A stretch of DNA of 7,089 bases, taken from contig WTAX01000044.1 in the NCBI GenBank assembly GCA_013139395.1, positions 1 through 7,089 on the forward strand, given 5' to 3'. The first letter of the stretch is position 1, and each line of letters starts with the position of its first letter. The notes below the pieces were generated by a model. The model was not told the DNA's origin. It ran no database searches and saw only the letters and a program-made list of their open reading frames with translations. The DNA is from Gammaproteobacteria bacterium (GTDB taxonomy: Bacteria; Pseudomonadota; Gammaproteobacteria; GRL18). Below are positions 6,159-7,089 of the stretch, one piece after another. A program made the translations under genes and the position numbers.

Positions 6159-6207
6159 TTTGAACAATGTTCAATTAATTGATAATTTTAATTGAACATT
6201 GTTTAAA
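6159..6207. promoter_or_regulatory. Paired 15-bp palindromes, probable operator between divergent genes
   Basis: TTGAACAATGTTCAA (6160-6174) is a perfect 15-bp palindrome with a single central base. A second copy, TTGAACATTGTTTAA (6192-6206), has one mismatched pair. Their centres are 32 bp apart, about three helical turns, so both sites face the same side of the DNA. The two copies are inverted to each other, giving 16-bp perfect arms (6163-6178 and 6188-6203), or about 20 bp with one mismatch, around a 9-base spacer. The site lies 83 bp before the PspA-like start and about 143 bp before the lipoprotein start. The second copy contains TTGAAC, which could act as a -35 with TATTAT at 6217-6222, though the 19-bp spacer is long. 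The pattern suits a dimeric repressor of TetR-like type; no such regulator gene is in the window. Confidence 0.65.
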
Positions 6208-6289
6208 ATTGTGTCATATTATATTAAACAGTGATTAATAAACTGTTAATTCATTTGAGATTATTAAAATAAAGAGTGAGGTTAAGACC

Positions 6290-6958
6290 ATGAGCAATAT
6301 ATTCAGACGTATAAATGATGTCATCAATTCCAATATTAATGACTTGATTGATAAAGTAGAAGATCCTGAGCGGATGATTAAACAGATTATTCGTGAAATG
6401 GATGAAAACATTCGTCATTCAAAAGAAGGGGTTATTGTCGCTATTGCCAGTGAAAAACGCTTGTTTCGGGAATTAGAGCAAAATCAGCTGCAATGCGAGG
6501 AGTGGCAAAATAAAGCCGAAATTGCGATAAAAAATAATAATGAAGAACTGGCAAGAGCTGCATTAGTACAAAAAAAAGAGTATGAAAAACTGGTCAGGCG
6601 TATTGAGCCGATGTGGAATGCTGCGAGCAGAACCAGTAATGATCTGAAACTTCAGCTTAAACAACTGGAAGATAAGCTTCTGGATGCAAAGCGTAAGAAA
6701 GGCAGTCTGATTGCTCGTCAAAGAGCAGCACAGACACAAAGCTATATGCTCAATGCCGATATTGATTTTGATGTGCATCTGCTATCACAGGATAATTTTG
6801 ACCGCATGGAAGATAAGGTCATGGAAATGGAAGCACAAGCTCAGGCGCGCAGTGAGCTGGACAGCAGTTATAACAGGCAGGAAGAAGTCTATATAGAAAT
6901 GCAGATTGAATCTGAAATAGACTGTGAAATGGATGCCTTAAAACGACAGTTTCAATGA
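6290..6958 (+). CDS. PspA/IM30 (Vipp1) family membrane-stress protein
   Basis: Protein of 222 residues, the same length as E. coli PspA. Members of this ESCRT-III-like family are cytosolic, helical proteins that assemble on the inner membrane and keep it sealed under stress. The N-terminal amphipathic segment (about 1-22) is followed by the family signature KVEDPERMIKQIIREM (22-37), in which Glu24-Asp25-Pro26 is the conserved EDP turn. The rest is a long charged coiled coil (about 40-150) and a C-terminal helix pair ending IDCEMDALKRQFQ. GAGG at 6278-6281, eight bases before the ATG, fixes the start. No pspF, pspB or pspC is nearby and no sigma-54 -24/-12 promoter (GG and GC 10 bp apart in good context) was seen upstream. 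Control through the paired palindromes therefore seems more likely than the classical PspF route. The symbol pspA is withheld because several paralogous groups exist. Confidence 0.9.
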   Translation: MSNIFRRINDVINSNINDLIDKVEDPERMIKQIIREMDENIRHSKEGVIVAIASEKRLFRELEQNQLQCEEWQNKAEIAIKNNNEELARAALVQKKEYEKLVRRIEPMWNAASRTSNDLKLQLKQLEDKLLDAKRKKGSLIARQRAAQTQSYMLNADIDFDVHLLSQDNFDRMEDKVMEMEAQAQARSELDSSYNRQEEVYIEMQIESEIDCEMDALKRQFQ

Positions 6959-7024
6959 TATTTGTAATATATCTATCTTGTATATCCATCTAGTATATTT
7001 ATGCACCGATGGTGTAAATGATCC

Positions 7025-7050
7025 CCCTCTCTTATTGACTAAGAGAAGGG
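7025..7050. terminator. Hairpin after the PspA-like gene, terminator or leader structure
   Basis: TCTCTTA (7028-7034) pairs with TAAGAGA (7040-7046) around the loop TTGAC. CCC (7025-7027) then pairs with GGG (7048-7050) past a bulged A at 7047. Only three T follow, so it is a poor intrinsic terminator. It ends four bases before the ribosome binding site of the next open frame, so it could affect expression of that gene instead. Confidence 0.4.
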
Positions 7051-7062
7051 TTTGGAGAGCTT

Positions 7063-7089
7063 ATGTTAATCCTTTTGTTAATGATTTCT
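7063..7089 (+). CDS. Start of a hydrophobic protein, cut by the window end
   Basis: An ATG at 7063 is preceded by GGAG at 7054-7057 with five bases between, a good ribosome binding site. The nine codons visible read MLILLLMIS, as expected for a membrane helix or a signal peptide. It is co-directional with the PspA-like gene, 104 bp after its stop, and may belong to the same unit. Nothing more can be said from nine residues. Confidence 0.45.

Noticed and set aside
6563..6896. Two short open frames, one on each strand, inside the PspA-like gene
   Set aside because: Both overlap the coiled-coil coding region in other frames and show no recognisable domain.
1..7089. CRISPR array, tRNA or rRNA gene
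   Set aside because: No regularly spaced direct repeats and no cloverleaf or rRNA-like sequence were seen on either strand.

Overview
The window is AT-rich DNA, probably chromosomal, from a motile Gram-negative bacterium, most likely a gammaproteobacterium. This rests on the style of the chemoreceptor, an Sec/lipobox lipoprotein, a PspA of E. coli length and clear Shine-Dalgarno sites. The sequence does not fix the genus. Most genes are on the + strand; one lipoprotein gene is on the - strand.

Layout. (1) 1-1937: the 3' part of a methyl-accepting chemotaxis protein whose start lies before the window. (2) 1938-2045: directly behind its stop codon, and in the same frame, lies a start-less remnant of the C-terminal end of an EAL-type cyclic-di-GMP phosphodiesterase. 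(3) 2046-2500: a very AT-rich gene-free stretch. It holds three full-consensus DnaA boxes within 35 bp, a fourth near-match, other inverted repeats and the promoter of the next gene. (4) 2501-5221: a co-directional run of four genes. These are a single-domain STAS protein, the radical SAM enzyme ArsS, a family-2 glycosyltransferase (TIGR04283-like) and a CofC-like nucleotidyl/glycosyltransferase (TIGR04282-like). The last three form a recognisable arsenosugar-type cluster; arsM is not in the window. (5) 5222-5416: a convergent intergenic region with terminator-like inverted repeats. (6) 5417-6016, - strand: a lipoprotein of no recognised family with a GTG start. (7) 6017-6289: the divergent region between the lipoprotein and the pspA-like gene. 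It carries a strong hairpin and two copies of a 15-bp palindrome that together form a roughly 20-bp inverted repeat, probably an operator. (8) 6290-6958: a PspA/IM30 membrane-stress protein. (9) 7063-end: the first codons of a new hydrophobic protein with a good ribosome binding site.

How the parts may work together. ArsS joins the adenosyl part of SAM to methylated arsenic, and the two glycosyltransferase-like enzymes are the usual neighbours thought to process the product. The PspA-like protein and the divergent lipoprotein may form an envelope-stress unit under a shared repressor. The DnaA-box cluster is unexpected in this setting, with no dnaA, dnaN, mnmG, rpmH or parAB nearby, and is the most intriguing non-coding signal. 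No complete new system is evident. The points most worth checking are the DnaA-box/AT-rich locus, the paired operator and the EAL scar.
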